64,000 nucleotides of DNA from Hyunsoonleella aestuarii. GTDB taxonomy: Bacteria > Bacteroidota > Bacteroidia > Flavobacteriales > Flavobacteriaceae. Under the pieces are notes generated by a model that was given only the letters and a program-made list of their open reading frames with translations, was not told the DNA's origin and made no database searches. Each line of letters begins with the position of its first letter. Positions within the stretch are counted from its first letter, which is position 1. Position numbers and translations under genes: made by a program. Of the stretch, positions 1-11,492 are shown one piece after another. The DNA lies in assembly GCF_006148925.1 (NCBI RefSeq), contig NZ_VAWB01000001.1, forward strand, positions 192,001 to 256,000, given 5' to 3'.

Positions 1-947
1 CCAAGCGACGCCAAAATGTCTTCAGTCTTTTCCAATTCTAAAGTTAACGTCGTTTTATTCTTTTTTATTTTCTGTGAAGCGACTTCTTTTGGTCTAAAAT
101 CTGCAACCGCAGCAGATAGAATAGCAACGTCAACATTACTAAAATGCTTATGTGTTTCCTCATACATTTCTTGAGCATTTACAACGGGCAATATCGCTAT
201 TAGTTTATGAGAAACTTTTTGATGTGTTGGTCCAGTAACTAGAAAAACCTCAGCACCAAGATTAGCAGAAGCTTTAGCAATTTCAAAGCCCATTTTACCA
301 CTTGAGTGATTCCCTATAAATCTTACAGGATCAATAGCCTCATAAGTTGGTCCAGCAGTTATGAGAACTCGCTTTCCACGAAGCGGTAATTTTTCCAAAA
401 TATCATCTTCAATAAAAGAGACAATATCTTCTGGCTCTGCCATTCTACCTTCTCCAACAAGCCCACTAGCCAGTTCACCCGAAGTAGCTGGAATCATTAT
501 GTTGCCATAGCCTTTTAAGGCCTCAAAAGAATTAAATGTACTTTCATGTTTGTACATATCTAAGTCCATGGCTGGAGCAAAATAAACAGGGCATTTTGCA
601 GATAAATAGGTAGCTAAAAGCAAATTATCGCATGTACCATTAGCCATTTTAGATAATGTGTTGGCTGTGGCAGGAGCAATTATAAAATAATCTGCCCAAA
701 GCCCTAAATCGACATGATTATTCCAAACAGCGTTATCATCTTCCTCATTGGTAAATGATGAATAAACCGGATTTTTAGATAATGTTGATAAGGTTAAAGG
801 TGTTATAAAATCTTTTGAAGATGGCGTCATTACAACTTTTACATTGGCGCCCGATTTTATAAAAAGTCTAACTAATGAAGCGGTTTTATAAGCGGCTATA
901 CCAGCACTAATGCCTAAAAGTATATTTTTGCCGCTTAGTAAACTCAT
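1..947 (-). CDS. coaBC: Bifunctional phosphopantothenoylcysteine decarboxylase/phosphopantothenate-cysteine ligase, C-terminus outside window
   Basis: CoaBC makes 4'-phosphopantetheine for coenzyme A: it joins cysteine to phosphopantothenate, then decarboxylates the product with FMN. About 315 residues are visible from the ATG at 945-947. The CoaC half (about 1-185) has the catalytic His in NNHVDL (residue 78), the PATANT motif (92-97) and the PAMDLDMY motif (125-132). The CoaB half starts near residue 190 with VLITAGPT and a Rossmann-like nucleotide-binding region including NHSSGKMG. It is the last gene of a bamD-rpoZ-coaBC operon, 5 nt after rpoZ. The 3' end runs off the window start; nothing suggests it is broken. 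Confidence 0.96.
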   Translation of the reverse strand, partial: MSLLSGKNILLGISAGIAAYKTASLVRLFIKSGANVKVVMTPSSKDFITPLTLSTLSKNPVYSSFTNEEDDNAVWNNHVDLGLWADYFIIAPATANTLSKMANGTCDNLLLATYLSAKCPVYFAPAMDLDMYKHESTFNSFEALKGYGNIMIPATSGELASGLVGEGRMAEPEDIVSFIEDDILEKLPLRGKRVLITAGPTYEAIDPVRFIGNHSSGKMGFEIAKASANLGAEVFLVTGPTHQKVSHKLIAILPVVNAQEMYEETHKHFSNVDVAILSAAVADFRPKEVASQKIKKNKTTLTLELEKTEDILASL

Positions 948-952
948 AAATA

Positions 953-1288
953 TTATTCCTGAGAATCTTCCTCAGTATTTCTGTAATAAATTTTATCTGT
1001 TAGCCATTCTTGAACAGCTAAAGCATGAGGCTTAGGTAATTTTTCGTAAAACTTAGAAACTTCAATTTGTTCTTTATTTTCAAAAATTTCTTCTAAACTA
1101 TCATTATAAGTAGCGAACTCTTCTAACTTATCAATTAGCTCTTTTTTAATGTCAGTATTAATTTGTTCTGCACGTCTAGAAATAATTGAAATGGACTCAT
1201 AGATATTATCAGTTAGTTCGTCAACTTGGTTTCTGTCGTAAGTTACTGTATTAACAGGAGCAGTGGTTTTCTTTAAATCTATTTTCAT
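953..1288 (-). CDS. rpoZ: DNA-directed RNA polymerase omega subunit (Rpb6/RpoZ family)
   Basis: 111-residue acidic helical protein that matches the flavobacterial form of the omega subunit, which helps fold and assemble the beta' subunit of RNA polymerase. The Rpb6-like core carries NIYESISIISRRAEQIN (about residues 28-44), the conserved helix corresponding to the ARRAxQ motif of other omega proteins. The central segment (about 48-75) is charged and longer than in proteobacterial RpoZ. It sits 4 nt after bamD and 5 nt before coaBC, the standard order in Flavobacteriaceae. It is recognised from family knowledge and neighbourhood more than from strong motifs. Confidence 0.85.
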   Translation of the reverse strand: MKIDLKKTTAPVNTVTYDRNQVDELTDNIYESISIISRRAEQINTDIKKELIDKLEEFATYNDSLEEIFENKEQIEVSKFYEKLPKPHALAVQEWLTDKIYYRNTEEDSQE

Positions 1289-1292
1289 ATGT

Positions 1293-2102
1293 TTAGCTTT
1301 TATTGCTATAATTTTTTAATTCATTATCTATCTCTAAAGCCATATTATTTACTTCTTCAATATGCTCAGAATTCGTGTAAGTATTTATAAAAGTAGTACA
1401 AGTCTTTTTTGCTTCCAAGAGTCTTTCTTCTTTTTTGCTCTCAACACTATTAACTGCAAGTTTGAAAGAAGAATCCAATTTATAAAATAAGGCATCTTCA
1501 CGTAAGGAAGATCCAGGAAACTCGAATATAAAATTTTCAAAAGACTTTATAGATGCAGGGTAATCTGATATGTGATTATATTGTTTCGCAATACTATAGG
1601 CCTTTTTTTCTAATTTAAAATCTAATTCTTGGACTAAATCACTTGCCTCCTTTAGATATCCAGATTCTGGAAACAAATTAATAAAGGTTTGTAATTTTTC
1701 AATCGCCTCTTTTGTTTCTTTTTGATCCTTTGAATAAACTGGGGATAACATGTAGTAACTTTTAGCGCTCAAAAATGACGCTTCCTCTAATTTTTCACTT
1801 TTTGGATAACTTGAAGCAAAACGTTCAAATTGATAAGCAGCGACGTAGTAATCCTTCATTTCGTAAAATGAATTAGAATACAAATACATTAATTTTTGTG
1901 CTTGAGGTTTCCCTCTATAATTAGGTACAATTTGAGCAAAAAGCCTATTGGCCTTATCATATTTACCTTCGTTGTAAAGACTTTCTCCCATTTCAAATTT
2001 CTTCTTAACAGCATCGTCTCCTTCGGCCTTTAAAGCTTTTTGATATTCACTACAAGACGTTAACACGATGAACGACAATAATATGTAAAGAGGTTTTCTC
2101 AT
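1293..2102 (-). CDS. bamD: Outer-membrane assembly lipoprotein BamD
   Basis: Lipoprotein of the BAM machinery that folds beta-barrel proteins into the outer membrane. The N-terminus is a short lipoprotein signal with lipobox LTSC (Cys at residue 17). Most of the rest is TPR helices (about residues 35-250), for example YNEGKYDKANRLFAQIVPNY, as expected for BamD. Length (269) is close to the family norm. It is the first gene of the bamD-rpoZ-coaBC operon, and a -7 element lies 18 nt upstream of its ATG, implying a leader of only about 11 nt. Confidence 0.93.
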   Translation of the reverse strand: MRKPLYILLSFIVLTSCSEYQKALKAEGDDAVKKKFEMGESLYNEGKYDKANRLFAQIVPNYRGKPQAQKLMYLYSNSFYEMKDYYVAAYQFERFASSYPKSEKLEEASFLSAKSYYMLSPVYSKDQKETKEAIEKLQTFINLFPESGYLKEASDLVQELDFKLEKKAYSIAKQYNHISDYPASIKSFENFIFEFPGSSLREDALFYKLDSSFKLAVNSVESKKEERLLEAKKTCTTFINTYTNSEHIEEVNNMALEIDNELKNYSNKS

Positions 2103-2119
2103 AAATTTAAAACAGGATG

Positions 2120-2149
2120 CAAAATTAAGTTATTAATATGGATTTTAAA
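2120..2149 (-). promoter_or_regulatory. Putative promoter of bamD-rpoZ-coaBC
   Basis: On the minus strand a perfect Bacteroidetes -7 box TAATTTTG (2127-2120) lies 18 nt before the bamD ATG. A weaker TTTA in the -33 position (2149-2146) is 18 nt upstream of it. Inference from consensus only. Confidence 0.5.
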
Positions 2150-2216
2150 AATATAATTTTGATGCTAAAATAATTGTTGAAATACTGCAAACACAAGGTT
2201 TAAGTAATATTTAACA

Positions 2217-3098
2217 TTAGTTAAAATCACTTATAAAACGTGCTATCTTTTCTTTTAATTGTATGGATGCAGAAACAAGAGGCAACCTTACCGTATCCTT
2301 ACACAAGTTGAGTGCATTAAAAACAGCTTTTATACCAGCCGGATTATTTTCTTCAAAGATATAATCTATAACATCCATTAACTTAAAATGAACATCATAA
2401 GACGCTTTGGCATTTCCTTCTAACCCTAAACGTATCATTTGAGAAAACTCTTTTGGAAACGCCTGACCTATGACCGAAATAACTCCTGCTCCACCAGCTA
2501 ATACAACACCTAAGGCTAAATCATCATCTCCAGAAATTATTAAAAAATCTTCGGGTTTATTCTTAAGTAATTGCAAATACTGAGACACATTGTTTCCTGC
2601 TTCTTTTACAGCAATAACGTTATCAAAATCATTGGCAAGTCTAATAGTAGTTTCTGGCTCAATATTTTTTGAAGTTCGACCTGGTACATTATACAAAATA
2701 ATGTCAATTGGTGATTTTTCTGAAATTGCTTTAAAATGCTGGTAAATTCCTTCTTGAGTTGGCTTGCTATAATAGGGCGAAACGGATAAAATGGCATCAA
2801 TACCACTTAAATCTGTAGTCTTTATTTCTTCTATTATATCGGCTGTATTATTACCTCCAATACCTAATACATTAGGTACACGACCATTATTTGCTTTTGT
2901 AATCGTTTTAATTACAGCCTTTTTTTCCTCTTTTGTAAGTGTTACGCTTTCTCCAGTTGTACCACAAATAACTAAATAATCTGTACCGTTTTCAATATTA
3001 AAATTAACAATATTAGTTAAAGCCTCATGATCAATACTCAAATCATCATTAAATGGGGTAACTAATGCAACTCCGGTTCCTAAGAACTTTTTACTCAT
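2217..3098 (-). CDS. dapA: 4-hydroxy-tetrahydrodipicolinate synthase
   Basis: DapA condenses pyruvate with aspartate semialdehyde in lysine and diaminopimelate synthesis, which supplies peptidoglycan precursors. The 293 residues form one aldolase-type TIM barrel. Visible signatures are CGTTGES (45-51, substrate-carboxylate binding), YNVPGRT with the catalytic Tyr, and VKEAGNN with the Schiff-base Lys. Length is typical. It is the downstream partner of the DUF6913 gene (2-nt gap), and dapF for the same pathway lies 17 kb away in this window. Confidence 0.97.
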   Translation of the reverse strand: MSKKFLGTGVALVTPFNDDLSIDHEALTNIVNFNIENGTDYLVICGTTGESVTLTKEEKKAVIKTITKANNGRVPNVLGIGGNNTADIIEEIKTTDLSGIDAILSVSPYYSKPTQEGIYQHFKAISEKSPIDIILYNVPGRTSKNIEPETTIRLANDFDNVIAVKEAGNNVSQYLQLLKNKPEDFLIISGDDDLALGVVLAGGAGVISVIGQAFPKEFSQMIRLGLEGNAKASYDVHFKLMDVIDYIFEENNPAGIKAVFNALNLCKDTVRLPLVSASIQLKEKIARFISDFN

Positions 3099-3099
3099 T

Positions 3100-3618
3100 T
3101 CAAATTTTGTTTAATATAGTTAGGTACTTAAAAAGTTCTTTTTTAAATACATTAAATTCATTCACTTTTGTTTTTATAATTAAATCATTAAGCCTAGAAT
3201 CTGTTTGTAAGATTCCAATCTTAAATTTTGCTTTAGATAGGCCGGTTAACAGTTTAAGCTCTAACTCCTCACTTGTATAATAACTAATTAAGGCATCATA
3301 AGGGGTATCTAAAAACGATTGTAATTCAATATTTTTTATTGCTCCTCTGCAACCAATATCTTTTGGATTGAAACAAACCTCCCAAAAATTGGGTTTTTCA
3401 CTTTTAGTTGGTGAATATGCGATTACTTTTAATCTATTAGGTCGTACATTAATATAGGCAGCTAAACTGCGAAAGCGTTCAAAATCATCAACTTCATCAA
3501 TATTAAGTATAACTCCTAAACTTTTAATCTTACTATTATCAACATAAACATAACGATTTAAGAGTATTTTATTCAAATACTTTTTATTAGATTTTTCCTT
3601 AAAACCCTTTAAAATCAT
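3100..3618 (-). CDS. DUF6913 family protein, function unknown
   Basis: 172 residues. The basic N-terminus starts [17 protein letters not shown], followed by a mixed alpha/beta body with [15 protein letters not shown] (about 34-48) and a conserved-looking [11 protein letters not shown] region (about 87-97). There is no signal peptide or membrane segment, so it is cytoplasmic. I recognise it as the small protein that usually precedes dapA in flavobacteria (DUF6913). Its biochemical role is unknown to me; the 2-nt spacing to dapA argues for co-transcription, not a shared reaction. Confidence 0.75.
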   Translation of the reverse strand: MILKGFKEKSNKKYLNKILLNRYVYVDNSKIKSLGVILNIDEVDDFERFRSLAAYINVRPNRLKVIAYSPTKSEKPNFWEVCFNPKDIGCRGAIKNIELQSFLDTPYDALISYYTSEELELKLLTGLSKAKFKIGILQTDSRLNDLIIKTKVNEFNVFKKELFKYLTILNKI

Positions 3619-3636
3619 TTATATTTATGCTTTCCG

Positions 3637-3644
3637 CAAAGGTA
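3637..3644 (-). promoter_or_regulatory. Putative -7 element of the DUF6913-dapA operon
   Basis: Minus-strand TACCTTTG, a perfect TAnnTTTG match, 18 nt before the ATG at 3618. No good -33 TTTG at the usual 19-21 nt spacing. Confidence 0.42.
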
Positions 3645-3676
3645 ACAAAAGTACTTTCAAAATATTCGTTTAATAT

Positions 3677-4435
3677 ATGAGGTTTACACATTTCTTTTTT
3701 TTGTTATATATTTTATTCTTTACGAGCTGTAAAAAGGAAAAACTTCATCTTACAAAAATTGAAGGTAGTAAAATTGAAATCACGGATAGCCTTAAAATAG
3801 ATGATGAAATTGAGAAATATATTGCCCCATTTAGAAACCACATTCAAAAAGATTTAGATAGTGTTTTAGCTTATTCTGTCGATACTTACTCCAAAACAGA
3901 TGGAAGTTTAAATACCGCAATAGGTAATTTTATGGCAGATGCCATTTACGAGGAAACTTATCCAGTCTTTAAAAAAAGAACAGGAAAAGATATCGATCTT
4001 GTATTACTAAATCATGGTGGTATTCGCTCAATAATTTCAAAGGGGCAAATTAAATTGCGAACTGCTTATGAAATTATGCCTTTTGAGAATAGCATTGTTG
4101 TTGTTGCTCTCAAAGGCGCGCAAATTGATAGTCTTGTCAACTATCTAAGCAAGGCTAGGCGAGCGCATCCTATATCTAAACTAAGATTGCTCCTTGATGA
4201 AGACTTTAAAGTTGCTGAAGCCACAATAAAGGGAAAACCAATTTATAATGACACCACCTACTATGTTTGTACCAATGATTTTTTATATAACGGAGGCGAT
4301 AATATGACCTTTTTTAAACCAAATGATAGCCTTTACGTACTTAATTATAAAATAAGAAATGCTCTAATCGATCATTTTAAAAAGGTTGATACTATTAACC
4401 CAGTTATTGATGATAGATTCATTCAAATTAATTAA
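3677..4435 (+). CDS. 5'-nucleotidase C-terminal-domain lipoprotein
   Basis: 252 residues: a lipoprotein signal with lipobox FTSC (Cys about 18), then only the substrate-specificity domain of the UshA/5'-nucleotidase family. Recognisable blocks are TAIGNFMADAIYEE, LNHGGIRS, YEIMPFENSIVVVAL and the late GGDNMTFF that stacks on the nucleobase in complete enzymes. The catalytic metallophosphoesterase domain is missing here and is encoded by the next gene, 9 nt downstream. The pair probably works as a two-chain periplasmic nucleotidase for phosphate or nucleoside scavenging. The order (C-domain gene first) is the reverse of the domain order in the fused protein. Confidence 0.88.
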   Translation: MRFTHFFFLLYILFFTSCKKEKLHLTKIEGSKIEITDSLKIDDEIEKYIAPFRNHIQKDLDSVLAYSVDTYSKTDGSLNTAIGNFMADAIYEETYPVFKKRTGKDIDLVLLNHGGIRSIISKGQIKLRTAYEIMPFENSIVVVALKGAQIDSLVNYLSKARRAHPISKLRLLLDEDFKVAEATIKGKPIYNDTTYYVCTNDFLYNGGDNMTFFKPNDSLYVLNYKIRNALIDHFKKVDTINPVIDDRFIQIN

Positions 4436-4444
4436 CATTCAAAA

Positions 4445-5362
4445 ATGAAGCGTAGAGAATTTATTCAAAAAACTGTTTCTGGAGCAACTGCTTTAACTAT
4501 TGGAGGTATTGGATTGCAGTCCTTTGCAGAGTTGAATTCAGCAAAAAAAATCACAATACTTCATACTAACGATGTGCATAGTCATATTGACGCCTTTGGT
4601 CCAGAAGATGGCCGTAACGCTAATAAAGGAGGTGTATCAAGAAGAGCGAGTTTAGTGGAAAACATAAGGAAAGAGAATCCAAATACCCTTTTACTCGATG
4701 CTGGAGATATTTTTCAAGGCACCCCTTATTTTAATTATTATGGTGGTGAGTTGGAATTTAAACTCATGAGCAAACTGAAGTATGATGCTGCAACTATAGG
4801 TAATCATGATTTTGATAATGGGATTGACGGTCTTTTTGCACAGTTGCCGCATGCTCAATTTGAATTTATTTCATCAAATTATGATTTTTCAAATACAATA
4901 ATGCACACGCATACCAAACCCTATAAAATTTTTAAAAAAGATGGTATTAAAATTGGAGTATTTGGTTTAGGCATTAAACTAACAGGACTTGTTGACCCGA
5001 TGATGTATAAAGAAACCAATTATTTAGACCCTGTTGAAACATCGCAAGAGATGACAAGAATATTAAAGGACGAAGAACAATGCGACTTAATTATTTGTTT
5101 ATCCCATTTAGGCTATCATTACAGAAATAGACCTGAAAAGATGAGTGATTTAAAGCTCGCTTCACGCACTAAGGATATTGATTTAATTATTGGAGGGCAT
5201 ACTCATACTTTTTTACCTAAACCGACCGTGGTAAAAAATTCGGAAAACAAAAATATGCTTGTAAATCAAGTTGGATGTTACGGTATTAATTTAGGTAAAA
5301 TTGACTTTTATTTTGACACTCAAAAGAATAAAGCGGCCAATGGCACTTCAATTATCGTTTAA
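4445..5362 (+). CDS. Tat-exported metallophosphoesterase (5'-nucleotidase N-terminal domain)
   Basis: 305 residues with a twin-arginine signal (MKRREFIQKTVSGATAL) followed by a calcineurin-like metallophosphatase domain. Metal ligands are visible in order: HTNDVHSH, DAGDIFQG, GNHDFDNG, a histidine in CLSHLGYH, and GGHTHTF. It stops where the linker to the nucleotide-binding domain would begin; that domain is the preceding gene. Tat export suggests folding with metals before translocation, whereas its partner is a Sec lipoprotein. Together they likely hydrolyse extracellular nucleotides. A close alternative is a 2',3'-cyclic phosphodiesterase, since the families share these motifs. Confidence 0.9.
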   Translation: MKRREFIQKTVSGATALTIGGIGLQSFAELNSAKKITILHTNDVHSHIDAFGPEDGRNANKGGVSRRASLVENIRKENPNTLLLDAGDIFQGTPYFNYYGGELEFKLMSKLKYDAATIGNHDFDNGIDGLFAQLPHAQFEFISSNYDFSNTIMHTHTKPYKIFKKDGIKIGVFGLGIKLTGLVDPMMYKETNYLDPVETSQEMTRILKDEEQCDLIICLSHLGYHYRNRPEKMSDLKLASRTKDIDLIIGGHTHTFLPKPTVVKNSENKNMLVNQVGCYGINLGKIDFYFDTQKNKAANGTSIIV

Positions 5363-5430
5363 AAATTTCATTACTTTTTGATAAGTAACTCGATTTTCTT
5401 CGTCTAAGGTATTGTTAAAAATTATATACC

Positions 5431-5805
5431 ATGAAAAAAAAAACCTTTCTTTTCCTTAGGATTATCGTCGCGATTATTTTAATTCAGACACTTCGATTTA
5501 AATTTACTGGACATACTGACAGCATATATATTTTCGAAAAGGTAGGTCTCGAACCTTACGGCAGAATTGGAATTGGTCTATTAGAGCTTATCTCAGGTAT
5601 ATTAATTCTTATACCCAAAACAATATGGCTAGGAGCGCTATTGACTATGGGAATAATTGGCGGAGCTATAATGATGCACCTTACCATGCTAGGTATAGAA
5701 GTTAATAATGACGGAGGAATATTATTCTTAACTGCGGTAGTTACATTTATTTTAGCTGCAATAATTCTCTATAATGTAAAAAAAGATATTCCTTTTTTAA
5801 AATAA
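5431..5805 (+). CDS. DoxX-like integral membrane protein
   Basis: 124 residues with four hydrophobic segments (about 8-24, 47-64, 68-87 and 98-115), the layout of the DoxX/DoxD superfamily. The conserved-looking stretch GRIGIGLLELISGILILIP (47-65) matches the family's second helix. DoxX proteins are associated with oxidoreductase and detoxification complexes, but the role of this subgroup is not established. It ends 3 nt before the end of the convergent gene, with no terminator between them. Confidence 0.7.
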   Translation: MKKKTFLFLRIIVAIILIQTLRFKFTGHTDSIYIFEKVGLEPYGRIGIGLLELISGILILIPKTIWLGALLTMGIIGGAIMMHLTMLGIEVNNDGGILFLTAVVTFILAAIILYNVKKDIPFLK

Positions 5806-5808
5806 CTT

Positions 5809-6546
5809 CTACTTAAAAACTTCGTTTCCGGATAAAACCGAAGACTCCTCTTCATTCAAAATTGCTTGTTTGTAGAAAAAATAAAAGGCGGCCACAAGAA
5901 GAATTGTGTAAAGAATGTCTAATAAAATTTTGGAAGAGATATATAAATAAGCAAGTTGTATAACCTCAGAAAAAACGATACAAAGCGAACCTAAAAACAT
6001 TAATAATGATTTTTGAGTGTCCTTATAAATAAAATTAATCAATGATGCCGATAACACCATTAAAATTGCAATGTTATATGCTATTTCAATGAATATTTCT
6101 CCTATGTCCAAAATAAACGGACTCATTATTTTAAATAACACATACAATAAATAACTATTTAAAATTGCCAAAACAAAAAGATGGATGTAAAAGTTTCTTG
6201 CAATTACTCGAATATTCAAAGTCCTAATAATATTAAAAACTAAAAAAGAATAAGCCGTTGCATACAACCCATTACAGGTATAATAAATCAGCAAATATGG
6301 CACCTTCGATTCAACTACAGGTAATAGTGATAATATCGAGACTATTTCTGCTAAAGAAAAAAGAATTAAAAATAAGGCAAAGCAACAAATCTTAGGCTTA
6401 TAATTGGTTATATATAAAACCGTAATAGATGGAACAATAAGACCTCTGGACACCTCGGACAGCCATAGTATTTCACCAAATTCAAATACGGTAAACAACA
6501 CACATAAAAGAATGATAAAACCAATTAATATTTTTGTTCTACTCAT
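5809..6546 (-). CDS. Polytopic membrane protein of unknown function (YhhN/TMEM86-like?)
   Basis: 245 residues with about eight hydrophobic stretches covering most of its length and a short cytoplasmic tail rich in Glu and Ser. The arrangement and size resemble the YhhN/TMEM86 lysoplasmalogenase-like family, but I cannot point to catalytic residues, so that is a weak suggestion. It stands alone downstream of ligA with its own -7 element (6572-6579) and a striking palindrome just upstream of that, so expression may be regulated. The ATG at 6546 gives a leader of about 19 nt. Confidence 0.6.
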   Translation of the reverse strand: MSRTKILIGFIILLCVLFTVFEFGEILWLSEVSRGLIVPSITVLYITNYKPKICCFALFLILFSLAEIVSILSLLPVVESKVPYLLIYYTCNGLYATAYSFLVFNIIRTLNIRVIARNFYIHLFVLAILNSYLLYVLFKIMSPFILDIGEIFIEIAYNIAILMVLSASLINFIYKDTQKSLLMFLGSLCIVFSEVIQLAYLYISSKILLDILYTILLVAAFYFFYKQAILNEEESSVLSGNEVFK

Positions 6547-6571
6547 TACTAGAGATTAACAGTTCTAGCAA

Positions 6572-6579
6572 CAAATATA
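6572..6579 (-). promoter_or_regulatory. Putative -7 element of the 5809-6546 membrane gene
   Basis: Minus-strand TATATTTG, a perfect TAnnTTTG match, 25 nt before the ATG. No -33 TTTG; the palindromic block 6599-6628 occupies that region instead. Confidence 0.5.
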
Positions 6580-6598
6580 AAAATATTTTTCATTTAAA

Positions 6599-6628
6599 CG
6601 ATAAAATTTTACTTTTTATCGATAAAAA
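6599..6628. repeat. Overlapping palindromes in the ligA / membrane-gene spacer
   Basis: CGATAAAA (6599-6606) is repeated inverted as TTTTATCG (6614-6621). The latter is also half of a perfect 16-bp palindrome, TTTTTATCGATAAAAA (6613-6628). The block starts 20 nt upstream of the -7 element of the next minus-strand gene, a common operator position. It could instead be a weak ligA terminator, but no uninterrupted T run follows it on the minus strand. Confidence 0.55.
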
Positions 6629-6634
6629 TTGTTT

Positions 6635-9482
<2,848 letters not shown>

Positions 9483-9486
<4 letters not shown>

Positions 9487-9974
9487 AAATTTTTTATCAT
9501 CCATACGCCGCAAGAATAATGTCCCGTATTACCTAAAGCCCCTTTTAAATGTTCAAAACCATAACTTTCATAAATATGAATTGCCGCTTTTAATTGTGAC
9601 GCAGATTCGAGATAACATTTTTTGTAACCCAAGGCTTTGGCACTTTGCATACATAATTGGAAAAGTTCTTTTCCAAACCCTTTACCTCTAACTTTTGGAG
9701 AAAAATACATTTTCTGAATTTCACATATTTCTGTTTCAAAATTTGTTAAAGGTTTCACTCCTCCACCTCCTAAAATTTCACCATTATTATCTAAAACGTA
9801 ATAGACTTCATTCCCATTTTGATAAGACTCATACATTCTTGGTGTTTCAGCATCAGCATAAGCAGTACCTTCAAGTGGTATTTTAAACTCATGAAAGCAA
9901 GCACGAATTACGGCTTCTAATTGACCGTTATCTTGTGGTTCAATTTCTCGAATAACTATAGTATCTTTACTCAC
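9483..9974 (-). CDS. GNAT-family N-acetyltransferase
   Basis: 163 residues of one GNAT fold. The acetyl-CoA pyrophosphate loop is visible as VRGKGFGKEL (about 94-103), preceded by the strand containing CEIQKMYFSP and followed by the late motif HIYESYGFEHL. The substrate is not predictable. It overlaps prmC by 4 nt (ATGA). That placement hints at a translation or protein-modification role but does not prove one. Confidence 0.85.
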
Positions 9975-9984
9975 TTTTACTAGA

Positions 9985-9992
9985 TAATTTTG
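9985..9992 (+). promoter_or_regulatory. Putative -7 element of the LEA-ribD operon
   Basis: TAATTTTG (perfect TAnnTTTG), 36 nt before the ATG at 10029. No clear -33 element. Confidence 0.42.
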
Positions 9993-10028
9993 AATTAGTG
10001 AATATACACCAAATCAAAAAAAACAGAA

Positions 10029-10484
10029 ATGAAAAGACTCATAATCTTATCAACAATATTGATTACAATACTTGGTTGTTCAGTCAATGAAAAACCAGAA
10101 TTTCAACGGATTGAAAACATTAAAGTTTTAGAATCCAACGCTCAACATGTTATAATTACAGCCAATGCATTGTTTATAAATCCAAATGATATTGGTGGAA
10201 ATTTAAAAACTAATGAAATAAAAGTTTTCATAAATGATAATGAAATGGCCAGCATATCGACCGAAAAATTTAAAGTCCCTGCTAAAAAAGAATTTTCAAT
10301 TCCATTGAAAACAAAAGTTCCAACTGATAGTATTTTTAGCAACAAAAGCATTGGTGGTCTAATAGGTAGTCTTTTTAGTAAAAAAGTCAAAGTCCAATAC
10401 AAAGGAGACATCATTTATTCTACATTCGGTTTTTCATATACCTACAACGTTGATAAAACAGAACATGTCAAAATAAAACTGTAA
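10029..10484 (+). CDS. LEA type 2-like lipoprotein
   Basis: 151 residues with a lipoprotein signal (lipobox ILGC, Cys17) and one immunoglobulin-like LEA_2 / WHy domain. The pattern ALFINPNDIGGNLKTNEIKVFIND is the typical 'x(F/Y)xNPNxxG' strand-turn of LEA14-type proteins (written here as NPNDIGG, 54-60). These envelope proteins are of unknown function in bacteria and may be related to desiccation or envelope stress. It leads an apparent operon with ribD, whose TTG start is 3 nt after its stop. Confidence 0.78.
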   Translation: MKRLIILSTILITILGCSVNEKPEFQRIENIKVLESNAQHVIITANALFINPNDIGGNLKTNEIKVFINDNEMASISTEKFKVPAKKEFSIPLKTKVPTDSIFSNKSIGGLIGSLFSKKVKVQYKGDIIYSTFGFSYTYNVDKTEHVKIKL

Positions 10485-10487
10485 CCT

Positions 10488-11492
10488 TTGACAAAACACG
10501 AAACTTACATAAAACGATGTATTCAACTAGCAAAAAATGGTTTAGGAATTACCAGACCTAATCCAATGGTTGGGAGTTTAATTGTTTACAAAAATAAAAT
10601 TATAGGCGAAGGTTTCACTAGTTCTTATGGTGGAAATCATGCCGAAGTTAACGCTATAAACGAAGTTAAAAACAAAGATTTACTTAAAAAATCTACGCTC
10701 TATGTTACTTTAGAACCTTGTTCGCACTTTGGCAAGACACCGCCTTGTAGTGATTTGATTATTAAACATAAAATTTCAAAAGTTGTAATTGGCTGTATTG
10801 ATAATAATGAAAAAGTAGCAGGAAAAGGCATAGCTACACTAAAAAACAATGGTATTGAAGTCATTGTTGGTGTATTAGAAAAAGAATGCCAAGACCACCA
10901 CAAGCGTTTTTTAACTTTCCATAAAGAACATCGCCCATATATAATTTTAAAATGGGCTGAAACAAAAGATGGTTTTATTGCCCCATTAACAAAACAAGTA
11001 CAAAAACCCGTCTGGATTACTAATGAGTTTTCAAGACAATTAGTTCATAAATGGCGCACGGAAGAGCAAGCGATTTTAGTTGGCACTAAAACCGTACTAG
11101 AAGATAACCCAAGTTTAACTTCAAGAGATTGGCAAGGAAACAACCCCGTAAGATTTGTAATTGATAAAAACGATAACCTTGATGCATCACTAAATGTCTT
11201 TGACGATAGTTCAAAAACAATTAAAATAACTAGTAAAGACATTGATTTTTCAAACCAAATTGCAAAACAAATTTGCAAACAACTGTTTAAAAACCATATT
11301 AACTCCGTAATAATTGAAGGTGGTGCAAAAACACTACAATCCTTTATAGATGAAAATCTTTGGGACGAGGCTCGAGTATTCATTGGAAATGTCACTTTTA
11401 AAAATGGCACTAAAGCACCACAACTAAAAAGTAAATTGATTTCTGAAGAAACAATTTTAGACGATGTTCTGAAAATTTATAAGAATGATTAA
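10488..11492 (+). CDS. ribD: Bifunctional riboflavin biosynthesis protein RibD (deaminase/reductase)
   Basis: RibD carries out the second and third steps of riboflavin synthesis: deamination of the diaminopyrimidine and reduction of its ribosyl side chain with NADPH. The N-terminal cytidine-deaminase-like domain has zinc ligands His51, Cys78 and Cys87 and catalytic Glu53 (HAE, EPCSHFGKTPPC). The C-terminal reductase domain begins near residue 148 with ILKWAETKDGF and has the late VIIEGGAKTL motif. It starts with TTG at 10488, since no ATG fits the conserved N-terminus. It overlaps the next ATG by 8 nt. Confidence 0.96.
   Translation: MTKHETYIKRCIQLAKNGLGITRPNPMVGSLIVYKNKIIGEGFTSSYGGNHAEVNAINEVKNKDLLKKSTLYVTLEPCSHFGKTPPCSDLIIKHKISKVVIGCIDNNEKVAGKGIATLKNNGIEVIVGVLEKECQDHHKRFLTFHKEHRPYIILKWAETKDGFIAPLTKQVQKPVWITNEFSRQLVHKWRTEEQAILVGTKTVLEDNPSLTSRDWQGNNPVRFVIDKNDNLDASLNVFDDSSKTIKITSKDIDFSNQIAKQICKQLFKNHINSVIIEGGAKTLQSFIDENLWDEARVFIGNVTFKNGTKAPQLKSKLISEETILDDVLKIYKND

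Noticed and set aside
2606-2979. Open frames overlapping dapA in other frames and strands
   Set aside because: They are shadows of dapA, whose motifs are complete; low-complexity hydrophobic translations with no own start signals.
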